Part shown: piece after piece, positions 15,804-22,119 of the stretch
How positions within the stretch are numbered: the first letter of the stretch is position 1
How the letters are laid out: each line of letters opens with the position of its first letter
NCBI GenBank assembly: GCA_937873205.1
Contig: CALMVO010000116.1
Span: 1-40,401 of the forward strand
Reading direction: 5' to 3'
DNA from: an uncultured Acetobacteraceae bacterium
Lineage (GTDB): Bacteria > Pseudomonadota > Alphaproteobacteria > Acetobacterales > Acetobacteraceae
DNA length: 40,401 bases
Notes under the pieces: model-generated
Database searches by the model: none
The model's input: the letters and a program-made list of their open reading frames with translations, nothing else
Told to the model about the DNA's origin: nothing
Translations under genes and position numbers: made by a program

Positions 15804-16127
15804 TTACTCCGCCGCCTCGAACACCAGGCGCTCGATCTTGTCGAGCTCGGGCGCCAGGGCGCGCTCCCGGTGCCATAGGTCGTGCTGCTCCTGCAGGCCA
15901 AGCCAGAAGGCGGCCGAGTTGCCGAAGTAGCGGCCCAGGCGCAGCGCCATGTCCGGCGTGATGCCGGAGCGGCCGAGCAGGACGTTGCCCAGCGTCGGTG
16001 CGGTGACGCCCATCGCCCTCGCGGCCTGACGGGACGAGACACGCGCGTGATCCAGGGCGTCGCGGATCTGCAACCCGGGATGCTCGGGCTCGAAGGCCGG
16101 GAGTGGGTTGGCATTGGTGGACGGCAT
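15804..16127 (-). CDS. higA: HigA-family antitoxin (VapI-type XRE)
   Basis: A 107-aa antitoxin with the classic HigA layout: HPGLQIRDALDHARVSSRQA, then AMGVTAPTLGNVLLGRSGIT and the conserved PDMALRLGRYFGNSAAFWLG. The HTH binds the module's own promoter, and the N-terminus contacts the toxin. It is encoded 40 bp downstream of higB in the usual toxin-first order. The C-terminal extension (LAPELDKIERLVFEAAE) is an acidic helix. It ends a few bases from the CPBP protease, transcribed convergently. Confidence 0.88.
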   Translation of the reverse strand: MPSTNANPLPAFEPEHPGLQIRDALDHARVSSRQAARAMGVTAPTLGNVLLGRSGITPDMALRLGRYFGNSAAFWLGLQEQHDLWHRERALAPELDKIERLVFEAAE

Positions 16128-16167
16128 GGCGTGTTCCTCGCGCGTTCCTGTCTGGCGGCCTCACGGC

Positions 16168-16440
16168 CTAGTGGTAGTCCACGAAGTCGATGTCGATCGC
16201 CTGCTGACCGTCCCAGGCGAAGGTGATGCGCCAGTTGGCGGTAACGCGGAGCGAGTAGCGGCCGGCATCGCGACCCGTCAGCTGGTGGAAGTAGGAGCCG
16301 GGGATGTTGGAGTCCTCCGGCTGGGTCAGCTTGTTGAGGTTCCCAAGGACGCGGGCGATGCGCGGCAGGCTGACGGCCGGGAGCTTGGCGTTGTTACCCT
16401 TGTTCCAGTAGGCCGCCAAACCCTTGTGCTTGAACGTCAT
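16168..16440 (-). CDS. higB: HigB-family toxin (plasmid maintenance killer)
   Basis: A 90-aa mRNA interferase of the HigB/RelE family. Recognisable segments: FKHKGLAAYWNKGN at the N-terminus, LNKLTQPEDSNIPGSYFHQL, the GRYSLRVTANWRITFAWDG core, and the terminal AIDIDFVDYH with the C-terminal acidic/His residues typical of this family. Start ATG 16440 fits the family length; the frame extends upstream to 16680, antisense to repA, and is not used. It is divergent from repA and shares the control region with the TATCTTTATA repeats, so module and replication could be regulated from the same stretch. Confidence 0.88.
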   Translation of the reverse strand: MTFKHKGLAAYWNKGNNAKLPAVSLPRIARVLGNLNKLTQPEDSNIPGSYFHQLTGRDAGRYSLRVTANWRITFAWDGQQAIDIDFVDYH

Positions 16441-16461
16441 TGTCACGGATAGTGCGTAACG

Positions 16462-16494
16462 CGTATCTTTATACGTGTAAAGCTTATCTTTATA
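16462..16494. promoter_or_regulatory. Operator repeats between higB and repA
   Basis: TATCTTTATA occurs at 16464-16473 and 16485-16494, exactly 21 bp (two helical turns) apart. The first copy lies in the palindrome CGTAT-CTTT-ATACG (16462-16475). A TTGTCA at 16440-16445 with TATCTT 18 bases later could be a promoter pointing to repA. HigA or RepA are the natural ligands. Confidence 0.6.
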
Positions 16495-16557
16495 AACTAG
16501 AGGGGTGACGAGGTCTGGATCGGATCGTATGCTTCCCAGAACGACAAGGAGGTCGGT

Positions 16558-17469
16558 GTGGCGGACGATGAACCCGTACAGGGCGACTTGCTCCGGCCCC
16601 TGCCTGCCGCCACGGCCCGCGTCATCCGCTTCTCGGCAGAGATCGCCGGCGCTGAGCCGGAACGGCCGGACTACCTGCACAGCGTGCTCTGTCAGGTCGG
16701 ACTACCTCGCTCAGCTACCACAGCGACCAAGTTCAAGCGCACCAACGGTAGCGCCTCCCTGCTGGTCGAGGCGGGCAGCCTGTGGGACGGCTCGGACTGG
16801 ATTGAGCAGCCCCTGCCCTACGGCACACGGCCCCGTCTGGCGCTCGTCTACGTCAGCTCCGAGGCTGTGCGGACCCGCCGCCCAACGGTCGAGCTAGGTA
16901 GCAGCATTCGGGACTTCCTGATCCGACTCGGTATCGACACAGGCGGTCGCGAGTATGCGACCTTCAACCGCCAGATGCGGGCGCTGGCTGCCTGCCGGAT
17001 GACCCTCGGCTTTGGAGCTTCGACGATCGACGCGAAGCCGATCAAGCAGTTCACGGCCTGGACCGACGGCGGGACCGACGCGAAGGCGCTGACGCCCGGC
17101 ACGATCGAGCTCTCACCGGAGTTCTACGCTTCCTTGGCCGAGGCTGCGGTCCCACTCGACGCCAGAGCCCTGAGCGCGCTGCAGAATAGCGCCCTTGCCC
17201 TCGACGTTTACTGCTGGCTGGCCCATCGGCTGCACCGCGTGAAGCGGATGACCGGGGAGCGGCTATCCTGGAAGAACCTCCGGGAGCAGTTCGGGCAGGA
17301 GTATGCCGACCCGAAGAACTTCAAGCGCGAGATGGAGAAGGCTCTGCGGACGGTTCGAGCCGTCTACCAGGAAGCACGAATCGAGCAGGTCGAGGGCGGT
17401 ATGGTGCTGATGCCCTCACCGCCGCCGGTGCCGAAGACGCTCATCCAAGCCCGGAAAGTCGGACGGTAG
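16558..17469 (+). CDS. repA: Plasmid replication initiator RepA (RPA type)
   Basis: A 303-aa initiator of the family annotated as plasmid-encoded RepA. The diagnostic block LPYGTRPRLALVYVSSEAVR is at about 83-102, followed by ELGSSIRDFLIRLGIDTGGR, and the winged-helix C-terminal half contains ALALDVYCWLAHRLHRVKR and LSWKNLREQFGQEY. Such proteins bind iterons and open the origin. The start is GTG 16558, with a near-perfect AAGGAGG seven bases upstream. The origin with six iterons follows immediately after the stop. It is divergent from higBA. Confidence 0.92.
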   Translation: MADDEPVQGDLLRPLPAATARVIRFSAEIAGAEPERPDYLHSVLCQVGLPRSATTATKFKRTNGSASLLVEAGSLWDGSDWIEQPLPYGTRPRLALVYVSSEAVRTRRPTVELGSSIRDFLIRLGIDTGGREYATFNRQMRALAACRMTLGFGASTIDAKPIKQFTAWTDGGTDAKALTPGTIELSPEFYASLAEAAVPLDARALSALQNSALALDVYCWLAHRLHRVKRMTGERLSWKNLREQFGQEYADPKNFKREMEKALRTVRAVYQEARIEQVEGGMVLMPSPPPVPKTLIQARKVGR

Positions 17470-17786
17470 TTCGGGCATTTCCCACCCCCTTCGTGGGACC
17501 ACCCGACATCCCGTTGAAAGCGCTCCCCTTCACTCCTCAACCCTGATCGAGTTCTTGCTGTAGTTGTCCACAAGCCGACAGGCCATCTAGCGGTAGAAGC
17601 TATCGGTAATCCTATCGGTACGTACAGGGTGGGAAACGCCCGAAGCTAAGGGGTGGCGATTGCCCGCGATGCCGGGTGGCGAGTGCCCGTGGATAACCAG
17701 CAGGGTTAGGGGATAACCGGAAGAACTTAAGATCCCTTTCTAGGGGTGGTAAAAGCCCGAGCTAGGTAGGGGTGGGAAATGCCCGC
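17470..17786. other. Replication origin oriV with iterons and DnaA boxes
   Basis: Five direct iterons follow the pattern GGTGG-NNNNN-GCCCG, with starts at 17628, 17652, 17675, 17745 and 17771. One inverted copy lies at 17472-17486, immediately after repA, and is the exact complement of the last iteron. DnaA-box-like sites with one mismatch each are TTGTCCACA (17564-17572) and the complement of TTATCCACG (17688-17696). Three short repeats CTAKCGGTA at 17587, 17600 and 17612 lie before the first iteron, and an AT-richer segment (17721-17740) separates iterons 3 and 4. Together with repA this is the replication origin. The inverted copy near the gene may serve repression or handcuffing. Confidence 0.9.
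17628..17785 (+). repeat. Iteron array (five direct 15-bp copies)
   Basis: Copies: 17628-17642, 17652-17666, 17675-17689, 17745-17759 and 17771-17785. Invariant positions are GGTGG at the left and GCCCG at the right. Spacings are 24, 23, 70 and 26 bp. The sixth copy (17472-17486) is inverted and identical to the fifth. Confidence 0.9.
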
Positions 17787-17912
17787 ATGGCTCGACGACT
17801 TGGCTGACCTTCCACGATGGCATGAGCTCTACTTGGTTTTGGAACGGATCATGAACATGATCCCCGCCATGGACCGCAGTTATCTCGTCACTCCGTCCTG
17901 TCCCGCCGCGAC

Positions 17913-18155
17913 ATGCCGGCGTCGCTCAACGTGCGCGTATTCCTCGAGCCCTGGACCCTGACCGTGCGCTGCACTTGCGGCCGGAAGCGGGTGGCGTCGC
18001 TGCCCGAGCTGGCGACGGTGTGCCTCGGCGATCGGGAGGAGCGCACGCTGGGCAAGCTGCTCCTGCGGCTGACGTGCCAGGACTGCGGCCAGCGCCCGGC
18101 CAGCGTCATCGCCGAGCACGCGCCGTCCAACGAGCGGGAGGAGATGCTGACCTGA
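17913..18155 (+). CDS. Small zinc-ribbon-like protein, intact copy
   Basis: An 80-aa protein with two Cys pairs, CTC near residue 20-22 and CQDC near 55-58, forming a likely zinc ribbon. The segment VASLPELATVCLGDREERTL lies between them. A second, broken copy lies at 21319-21610 on the minus strand. Similarity between the copies continues upstream of this ATG (SRH..., CRRS/SRRD), so the natural start may be earlier or the leader is conserved DNA. It sits directly after the origin. Function is unknown; it may bind DNA or a replication protein. Confidence 0.65.
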   Translation: MPASLNVRVFLEPWTLTVRCTCGRKRVASLPELATVCLGDREERTLGKLLLRLTCQDCGQRPASVIAEHAPSNEREEMLT

Positions 18156-18254
18156 TTGGAGCGGCGCGCGGACGGCGGAGGGACGAGGAAGGCGGTTCGA
18201 AGGCCTTACAGACCAAGGCACCCTTGGTGGGCTACCGGTTCAGGTCGCGTCCCG

Positions 18255-18293
18255 ATGCACGACAGGTGCATTGGTGTATGGAAAGCCTTTTTT
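18255..18293 (+). terminator. Possible weak terminator
   Basis: ATGCAC-GACAG-GTGCAT (18255-18271) is a perfect 6-bp stem. A T6 run follows 16 bases later (18288-18293). The gap is long for an intrinsic terminator, so the call is tentative. Confidence 0.3.
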
Positions 18294-18294
18294 G

Positions 18295-18355
18295 CCGGAA
18301 TGACCCCGGTATGAGGTCGGAAGGAGCCCGGTATGACCCCGGAGTGAGGTCGGAA
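18295..18355. repeat. Tandem 28-bp repeats, period 33 bp
   Basis: Copies at 18295-18322 and 18328-18355 differ at three of 28 positions. The core shared segments are ATGACCCCGG and TGAGGTCGGAA. They lie in the 267-bp gap between the zinc-ribbon gene and the next gene, 68 bases upstream of the latter's ATG. They could be an operator or a second protein-binding locus near the origin. Confidence 0.65.
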
Positions 18356-18422
18356 TAAGAATCTTCGCCGCGGCGATGATGAGGCGGTGTTTTTCGCGCC
18401 GAAGGCCCCGACGATCCCAGGG

Positions 18423-18959
18423 ATGAGAACAAGCCGCCGAAAGCTGGATGCGATGCGGGAGGAGGTCAGGCAGGGGCCTGACCGCTCGCCGCTCTACTGG
18501 TGGATGGTTCGGCACTTCACCGACCTGGTCGAGGAGGGTCGGTCGGGCCGGATGCCCTGGAAGCGCCTATGCGTGCGGCTGCTCGCCGAGGGCATTGTGG
18601 ACGGCTCAGGCAAAGCGCCGACGCCGGCGCGTGCCGCCAAGACTTGGATCGACGCCTGTCGCGAGGTCGAGGCCAGATCCAGACGCATCCGATCGGCTGA
18701 CGAGCGTCAAGCCCCGGCACGATCACGCCCTGATCCGGACTGGCAACCGCGCGCGGTGACACCGAGGACGCCCCAGCCGTCTGCCACGCAGGCCGACAAC
18801 GATAGGCGGGCAAGCCAGGATGACTGGCTGCCCCGACCGATCAACTCGCAGGGGCCGACGACCCTGCCGAGCATGGATCGCCAGCCCGTCTCCGAGGAGG
18901 AGGCGGAGGCCCGTATCGCTAGGCTGAGGCGGACGTTTGCCGAACGAAGTGGTCACTGA
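18423..18959 (+). CDS. Conserved plasmid protein of unknown function
   Basis: A 178-aa protein. The first 80 residues are well ordered (LDAMREEVRQGPDRSPLYWW, MVRHFTDLVEEGRSGRMPWK, then APTPARAAKTWIDACREV). The rest is a hydrophilic, Pro/Arg/Gln-rich tail with a final helix (EEEAEARIARLRRTFAE). The N-terminal module, with GPDRSPLYxWM, is familiar from genes near plasmid replication and transfer loci of alphaproteobacteria, where it may be a DNA-binding or replication accessory protein; the function is not established. The ATG at 18423 is used; a GTG at 18387 with GAGG before it is an alternative. Confidence 0.65.
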   Translation: MRTSRRKLDAMREEVRQGPDRSPLYWWMVRHFTDLVEEGRSGRMPWKRLCVRLLAEGIVDGSGKAPTPARAAKTWIDACREVEARSRRIRSADERQAPARSRPDPDWQPRAVTPRTPQPSATQADNDRRASQDDWLPRPINSQGPTTLPSMDRQPVSEEEAEARIARLRRTFAERSGH

Positions 18960-19133
18960 AGAAGCCCGAACATGGATACGATCAGCCCGCCCGACGTTCG
19001 CCTAAAGCCCGCATCCGCGGCATGTCATCCCACCAGGCCGGATCTGACCTCCGGAGCAAGGTCGAGATGGCCATGCCGCTGAGGCAGCCCGTGGTGTCGG
19101 GCAGAGACTGTGCTGCGTCGTAGCGTAGGCTCC

Positions 19134-20135
19134 CTACCCCGCCCGCCCCTGCCGCTCGGCCAATTTGGCGGCCCCACTGCGGCGTGTGGCCTGCTGGCTG
19201 GTGTAGCGCCCGACCATCTCCGGGGTCTTCCACCCACCAGCCTGCATGATGCTGGCCATACCGATGTCGGCTGCGTCCATGTCCTGCGCTGCGCCGACGC
19301 GGGTGCTGTGCCCGCTGATCTCCGCCACCACCTTCGCAGGCAGCTTGGCCGCAGTCGCCATCGCTTTGAAGATCCGGCCTATGTCGTCGGCTGTCAGGGC
19401 GCCGCCGGTGGCACCGTTCCACCTGGTCGCGCGGAACAGCGGCCCGTCGGTCAAGCTGGCCATAGCCGTCCACTCTTGGACGAGCTGCACCGTGTCGGGT
19501 GCGAGGTAGCGGGCTGAGCCCTCACCGAACTGGTCCGTCTTGCTCTTGCGGATCAGCACGCTCCCGTGCCCGTCCTCATCGAGGTGCAGGTCCTCGAGCT
19601 GCAGCGCCACCAGTTCCGACCGCCTGACCAGCGTGTCATAGGCCACCGCCAGGAGCGCCCGGTTGCGCATGTCTCGCGGCGTCGTGCCGGTGGCACCTAG
19701 CATCCGGTCGAGCAGGCTGCGGTTGATCCCTTTCGCCTGGCGCTGGCGGACCGTAAGTGCCTTGCCCATCCGGCGCAGCGCGAACCTCGCGACCGGATCC
19801 GCACAAGGGTTCGGGACGCCGGCCGCCTTGTGCATGTGCGAGATGGTCGAGACATACCGGCGGATCGTTGCTGGCTTCCTCATCACCGCCATCGCCTCGA
19901 TGAACGCCGCCACCGTGGCCGGCACCGCCGGCAGCGCGTCGAGCCCGGCCGCGGAGCACCAGCCCGAGAACAGGGCGCTGTCGCTGCGGAACGCTTCTTC
20001 CGTCGCAGTCGAGTAAGCGCCGCGCGCCGCCTGCTGATACTCGGCCAGCCTGGCATGCGCCGAACTCGCCTCCGGAACGACCGCGACGGCGGTCGCCGGC
20101 TCGACGGGTGCGCGGATCTTGCGGCGGCTTGTCAT
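19134..20135 (-). CDS. Tyrosine recombinase / phage-type integrase
   Basis: A 333-aa site-specific recombinase. A SAM-like core-binding domain spans about 35-130. The catalytic domain contains Arg172 (RRSELVAL), Lys199 (RKSKTD), His276 and Arg279 (SGHSTRVGAA), Trp302 (GGWKT) and the nucleophile Tyr311 (GRYTS). All catalytic positions are present, so it should be active. It starts 27 bases from the perfect 10-bp inverted repeat at 20162-20187, which could be its core site. On a plasmid such an enzyme usually resolves multimers. The array at 20230-20259 upstream may place it under control of the partition protein. Confidence 0.9.
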   Translation of the reverse strand: MTSRRKIRAPVEPATAVAVVPEASSAHARLAEYQQAARGAYSTATEEAFRSDSALFSGWCSAAGLDALPAVPATVAAFIEAMAVMRKPATIRRYVSTISHMHKAAGVPNPCADPVARFALRRMGKALTVRQRQAKGINRSLLDRMLGATGTTPRDMRNRALLAVAYDTLVRRSELVALQLEDLHLDEDGHGSVLIRKSKTDQFGEGSARYLAPDTVQLVQEWTAMASLTDGPLFRATRWNGATGGALTADDIGRIFKAMATAAKLPAKVVAEISGHSTRVGAAQDMDAADIGMASIMQAGGWKTPEMVGRYTSQQATRRSGAAKLAERQGRAG

Positions 20136-20161
20136 GGCTAGGCAGCTCCTGCGATACCGAA

Positions 20162-20187
20162 TGTCGGATAATAACGTTTATCCGACA
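20162..20187. promoter_or_regulatory. 10-bp perfect inverted repeat beside the tyrosine recombinase
   Basis: TGTCGGATAA (20162-20171) and TTATCCGACA (20178-20187) flank a 6-bp spacer TAACGT. Arms of this size with a 6-8-bp spacer are the form of a tyrosine recombinase core crossover site. It could equally be an operator, since it lies in the promoter region of the recombinase. Confidence 0.65.
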
Positions 20188-20229
20188 CTAGCCTCTCAGT
20201 TGGGCGCATGGAAGCGCATATGTGCGCGT

Positions 20230-20259
20230 CGAAGCATCAGTGCGTTGATGCGTTGAAGC
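20230..20259. repeat. 8-bp-phased TGATGC-like array downstream of the partition operon
   Basis: Units at 20230 (CGAAGC), 20238 (CAGTGC), 20246 (TGATGC) and 20254 (TGAAGC) follow each other at exactly 8 bp. The same motif and phasing occur upstream of parA at 21179-21216. The array lies between the ribbon-helix-helix gene end (20287) and the recombinase promoter. Confidence 0.6.
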
Positions 20260-20286
20260 ACTTGCGCGGTGCGACGCATCCTTGCT

Positions 20287-20562
20287 TTAGCCTCCTTCCC
20301 GATCGAGATAGGCCGACAGCGCCGCCTCGATGATCCCCTGGTGCGTCATCCGCTCGCCAATCGCATCCTCCCGCGCCGCAACGAACCTACGCAGCCGGCG
20401 GTACTGCTCCGCGGTCAGGCGCAGGCTCAGGGTGTGCGCATACGCCTTAGAGGTGGTGGTCGGCGTCTGCGGCCTAGCGGGCTCGACCGGCGCCGGAGCC
20501 GGTGCCTGACCGCCCTTTGGCACCGTGAGATCGTCCAGGCTTCCCTTGGGGCGTGTCGGCAT
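20287..20562 (-). CDS. ParG-like ribbon-helix-helix partition protein
   Basis: A 91-aa protein. The N-terminal 40 residues are flexible and Pro/Thr-rich; the C-terminal part (AHTLSLRLTAEQYRRLRRFV, AAREDAIGERMTHQGIIEAA) is a ribbon-helix-helix DNA-binding domain. This is the standard architecture of ParG/ParB partners in type Ib partition systems: the mobile tail stimulates the ParA ATPase, and the folded part binds the centromere. Its ATG (20562) lies inside the end of parA in another frame, preceded by GAGGA. The 8-bp-phased arrays on both sides of the operon are its likely binding sites. Confidence 0.8.
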   Translation of the reverse strand: MPTRPKGSLDDLTVPKGGQAPAPAPVEPARPQTPTTTSKAYAHTLSLRLTAEQYRRLRRFVAAREDAIGERMTHQGIIEAALSAYLDREGG

Positions 20563-21178
20563 CGGGTCCTCGCAAGATGGATTGCACGTAGCGCCAGAGT
20601 TCGGCGCCCTCCTCGGCCGCTTTGCCGGTGAACTCGACGGCGGCCTGGCCGCTGATCGAGGCGGCGGGGAAGTCCGCCCGGAAGGTGAACTGCGCCGGCG
20701 CGACCCGGCCGAGGGCGGCGAGCTGGCGGAGCGCGCTGGCGAGCAACCGCGTCCGCGGCGGCACCTGGGACAGGACGAACGCCCATCGGGAGTGGCTCGC
20801 CAGGCTGGCCGCGATCGGTGCTGCCGCCAGCAGATCGTCCGGGGTCGGACGCACGGGCACCAGCACCACATCGGCCCAGCCGAGCAGGTCCCGGATGAAG
20901 GCAGGTTGTCCCGGGGGCGTGTCCACGACCAACAGTCCGACGCCAGCTTCAGCCAGCGCTTCGGCCCGCCGCACCGGGTCCAGCTTCACCAACACCGGGG
21001 CCGTGGCCTCGCGGCGTTGATACCAACCGGTCGTGGTGCCCTGGGGGTCCAAATCCGCCATGGCGACCTGCATGCCGGCTGAGGCCGCGGCCGCGACGGC
21101 GAGTTCCCGGGCGATGGTCGACTTGCCGCTGCCCCCCTTTGGGGTGTGCAGGACGAGAGTGTGCATGGGCGCGTCCAT
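20474..21178 (-). CDS. parA: ParA-family partition ATPase (type Ib, ParF-like)
   Basis: A 234-aa deviant-Walker ATPase. KGGSGKST at 14-21 carries the signature lysine; Walker A' is DLDPQG with Asp44; Walker B is LLVVDTPPG near 80-89. It lacks an N-terminal HTH, so it is the short ParF/type Ib form that segregates plasmids over the nucleoid. Start may be Met1 or Met5. The C-terminus beyond about 205 overlaps the ribbon-helix-helix gene and is Gly/Arg-rich. Five phased TGATGC units stand directly before the start and are the expected operator and centromere. Confidence 0.9.
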   Translation of the reverse strand: MDAPMHTLVLHTPKGGSGKSTIARELAVAAAASAGMQVAMADLDPQGTTTGWYQRREATAPVLVKLDPVRRAEALAEAGVGLLVVDTPPGQPAFIRDLLGWADVVLVPVRPTPDDLLAAAPIAASLASHSRWAFVLSQVPPRTRLLASALRQLAALGRVAPAQFTFRADFPAASISGQAAVEFTGKAAEEGAELWRYVQSILRGPDADTPQGKPGRSHGAKGRSGTGSGAGRAR

Positions 21179-21226
21179 TGATGCGTTGATGCAGTGATGC
21201 GTCGAAGCGGTGATGCGCTTGCATCA
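21179..21226. promoter_or_regulatory. 8-bp-phased TGATGC array: probable parS/operator of the partition operon
   Basis: TGATGC at 21179, 21187, 21195 and 21211, with the variant CGAAGC at 21203, all at exactly 8-bp spacing, then an inverted GCATCA at 21221-21226. Regular short arrays like this are bound cooperatively by ribbon-helix-helix proteins. The array touches the parA start, so the same protein probably represses the operon and marks the plasmid for segregation. Confidence 0.75.
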
Positions 21227-21318
21227 CGCAGGGTCTGGAGCGTGCCGGGACTGGCGGCCGGCACCATGCCCGGCCGCGCTGCGGCAGGCCAGTCCCGCCC
21301 TGCGGCTGACCGGCCCGG

Positions 21319-21610
21319 TCAGACCACCATCTCCTGCCGCTCCCCAGACGGCGCATGTTCGGCGACGACGCTGGCCGCACGCTTTGCACGTCAGGCGCTG
21401 CACCAGCTTGCCCAGCGTCCGCTCCTCGCGATCCTGCAGCCCGGTGCGGCCGAGCTCGGGCAGGGAGGCCACGCGCTCCCGGCCGCAGTTGCAGCGGATG
21501 GCCAGGGTCGGGGGCTCGAGGAACGCCCGGACGTCCAGCGAGGCCAGCTTGGAGCGCCGGCAGGGGACAGGGTGGCGGGACGGCAGGTCGCAGGGATCGC
21601 CAGGAATGTC
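21319..21610 (-). pseudogene. Broken second copy of the zinc-ribbon gene (11-bp slippage deletion)
   Basis: On the minus strand the frame reads LASLDVRAFLEPPTLAIRCN, then CGRERVASLPEL and GKLVQRLTCKACG, closely matching the intact gene at 17913. After TGCGGCCAGCG the frame is lost. The expected ending (SVVAEHAPSGERQEMVV and stop at 21321-21319) continues in another frame. In the intact copy this place has GGCCAGCG-CCC-GGCCAGCG; here one unit of 11 bp is missing, as expected for slippage between the two repeats. No good start codon is visible in the frame either. The copy probably marks a duplicated origin-side segment. Confidence 0.7.
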
Positions 21611-21765
21611 GCCGCGGCATCGGGATCAAGTTGTCGACCGCTCCCATGAAAAAGTCATAGCCTATTTTCCGATGCGTGTCCGTGGCCGGCATCGTGCGAC
21701 GTTATGGTCAGGTGTCCCGGGCGACGACGTGTAACCCCGGGCGAGTGCGAGTGGAGCCGGTCCTT

Positions 21766-22119
21766 ATGAAGCCCACGGAGCTGCCCCCGATCCCAATCCC
21801 GACCCGCGTGCGGGAACTGCTGCGGGATTATCCGGACTTGATCGTCCGGCTGGAGAAGCGGCTCGCGAGGGCGCTCGAGCGTCCGACCCATCCGCCGATC
21901 GAGGGCGCGATCTGGGCATTCGAGGATACGCTGGAGGGTTTCGTCGGAGATGCCCAGCAGGACCGCAGACGGGCCGAAGAGGCGGGCGACGAGCACGCCC
22001 TGGCGCAGGCGAACGCCAAGTTCGACGCAGCCGCCAGGGCCGGAACCCGGAACGACGGGCTGCGCGACCTGCGAGAAGTGGAGGACTACTTCGAGCACCA
22101 CAGGGAAGCATTCCGATGA
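21766..22119 (+). CDS. Probable antitoxin/partner of the zeta toxin
   Basis: A 117-aa protein whose stop overlaps the zeta toxin start (ATGA at 22116-22119). It is acidic and helical: VRELLRDYPDLIVRLEKRLA, then PIEGAIWAFEDTLEGFVGDA and LRDLREVEDYFEHHREAFR. Proteins of this make-up commonly stand directly before long zeta-toxin genes in Xanthomonas-type and related genomes and are thought to neutralise or chaperone them. It is not recognisably similar to the short epsilon antitoxin of Gram-positive plasmids. ATG 21766 is preferred over the ATG at 21676 because the upstream codons look non-coding. Confidence 0.7.
   Translation: MKPTELPPIPIPTRVRELLRDYPDLIVRLEKRLARALERPTHPPIEGAIWAFEDTLEGFVGDAQQDRRRAEEAGDEHALAQANAKFDAAARAGTRNDGLRDLREVEDYFEHHREAFR

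Noticed and set aside
17779-17961. 60-aa frame starting inside the last iteron
   Set aside because: Start lies in the origin repeat, sequence has no pattern, and it overlaps the zinc-ribbon gene.
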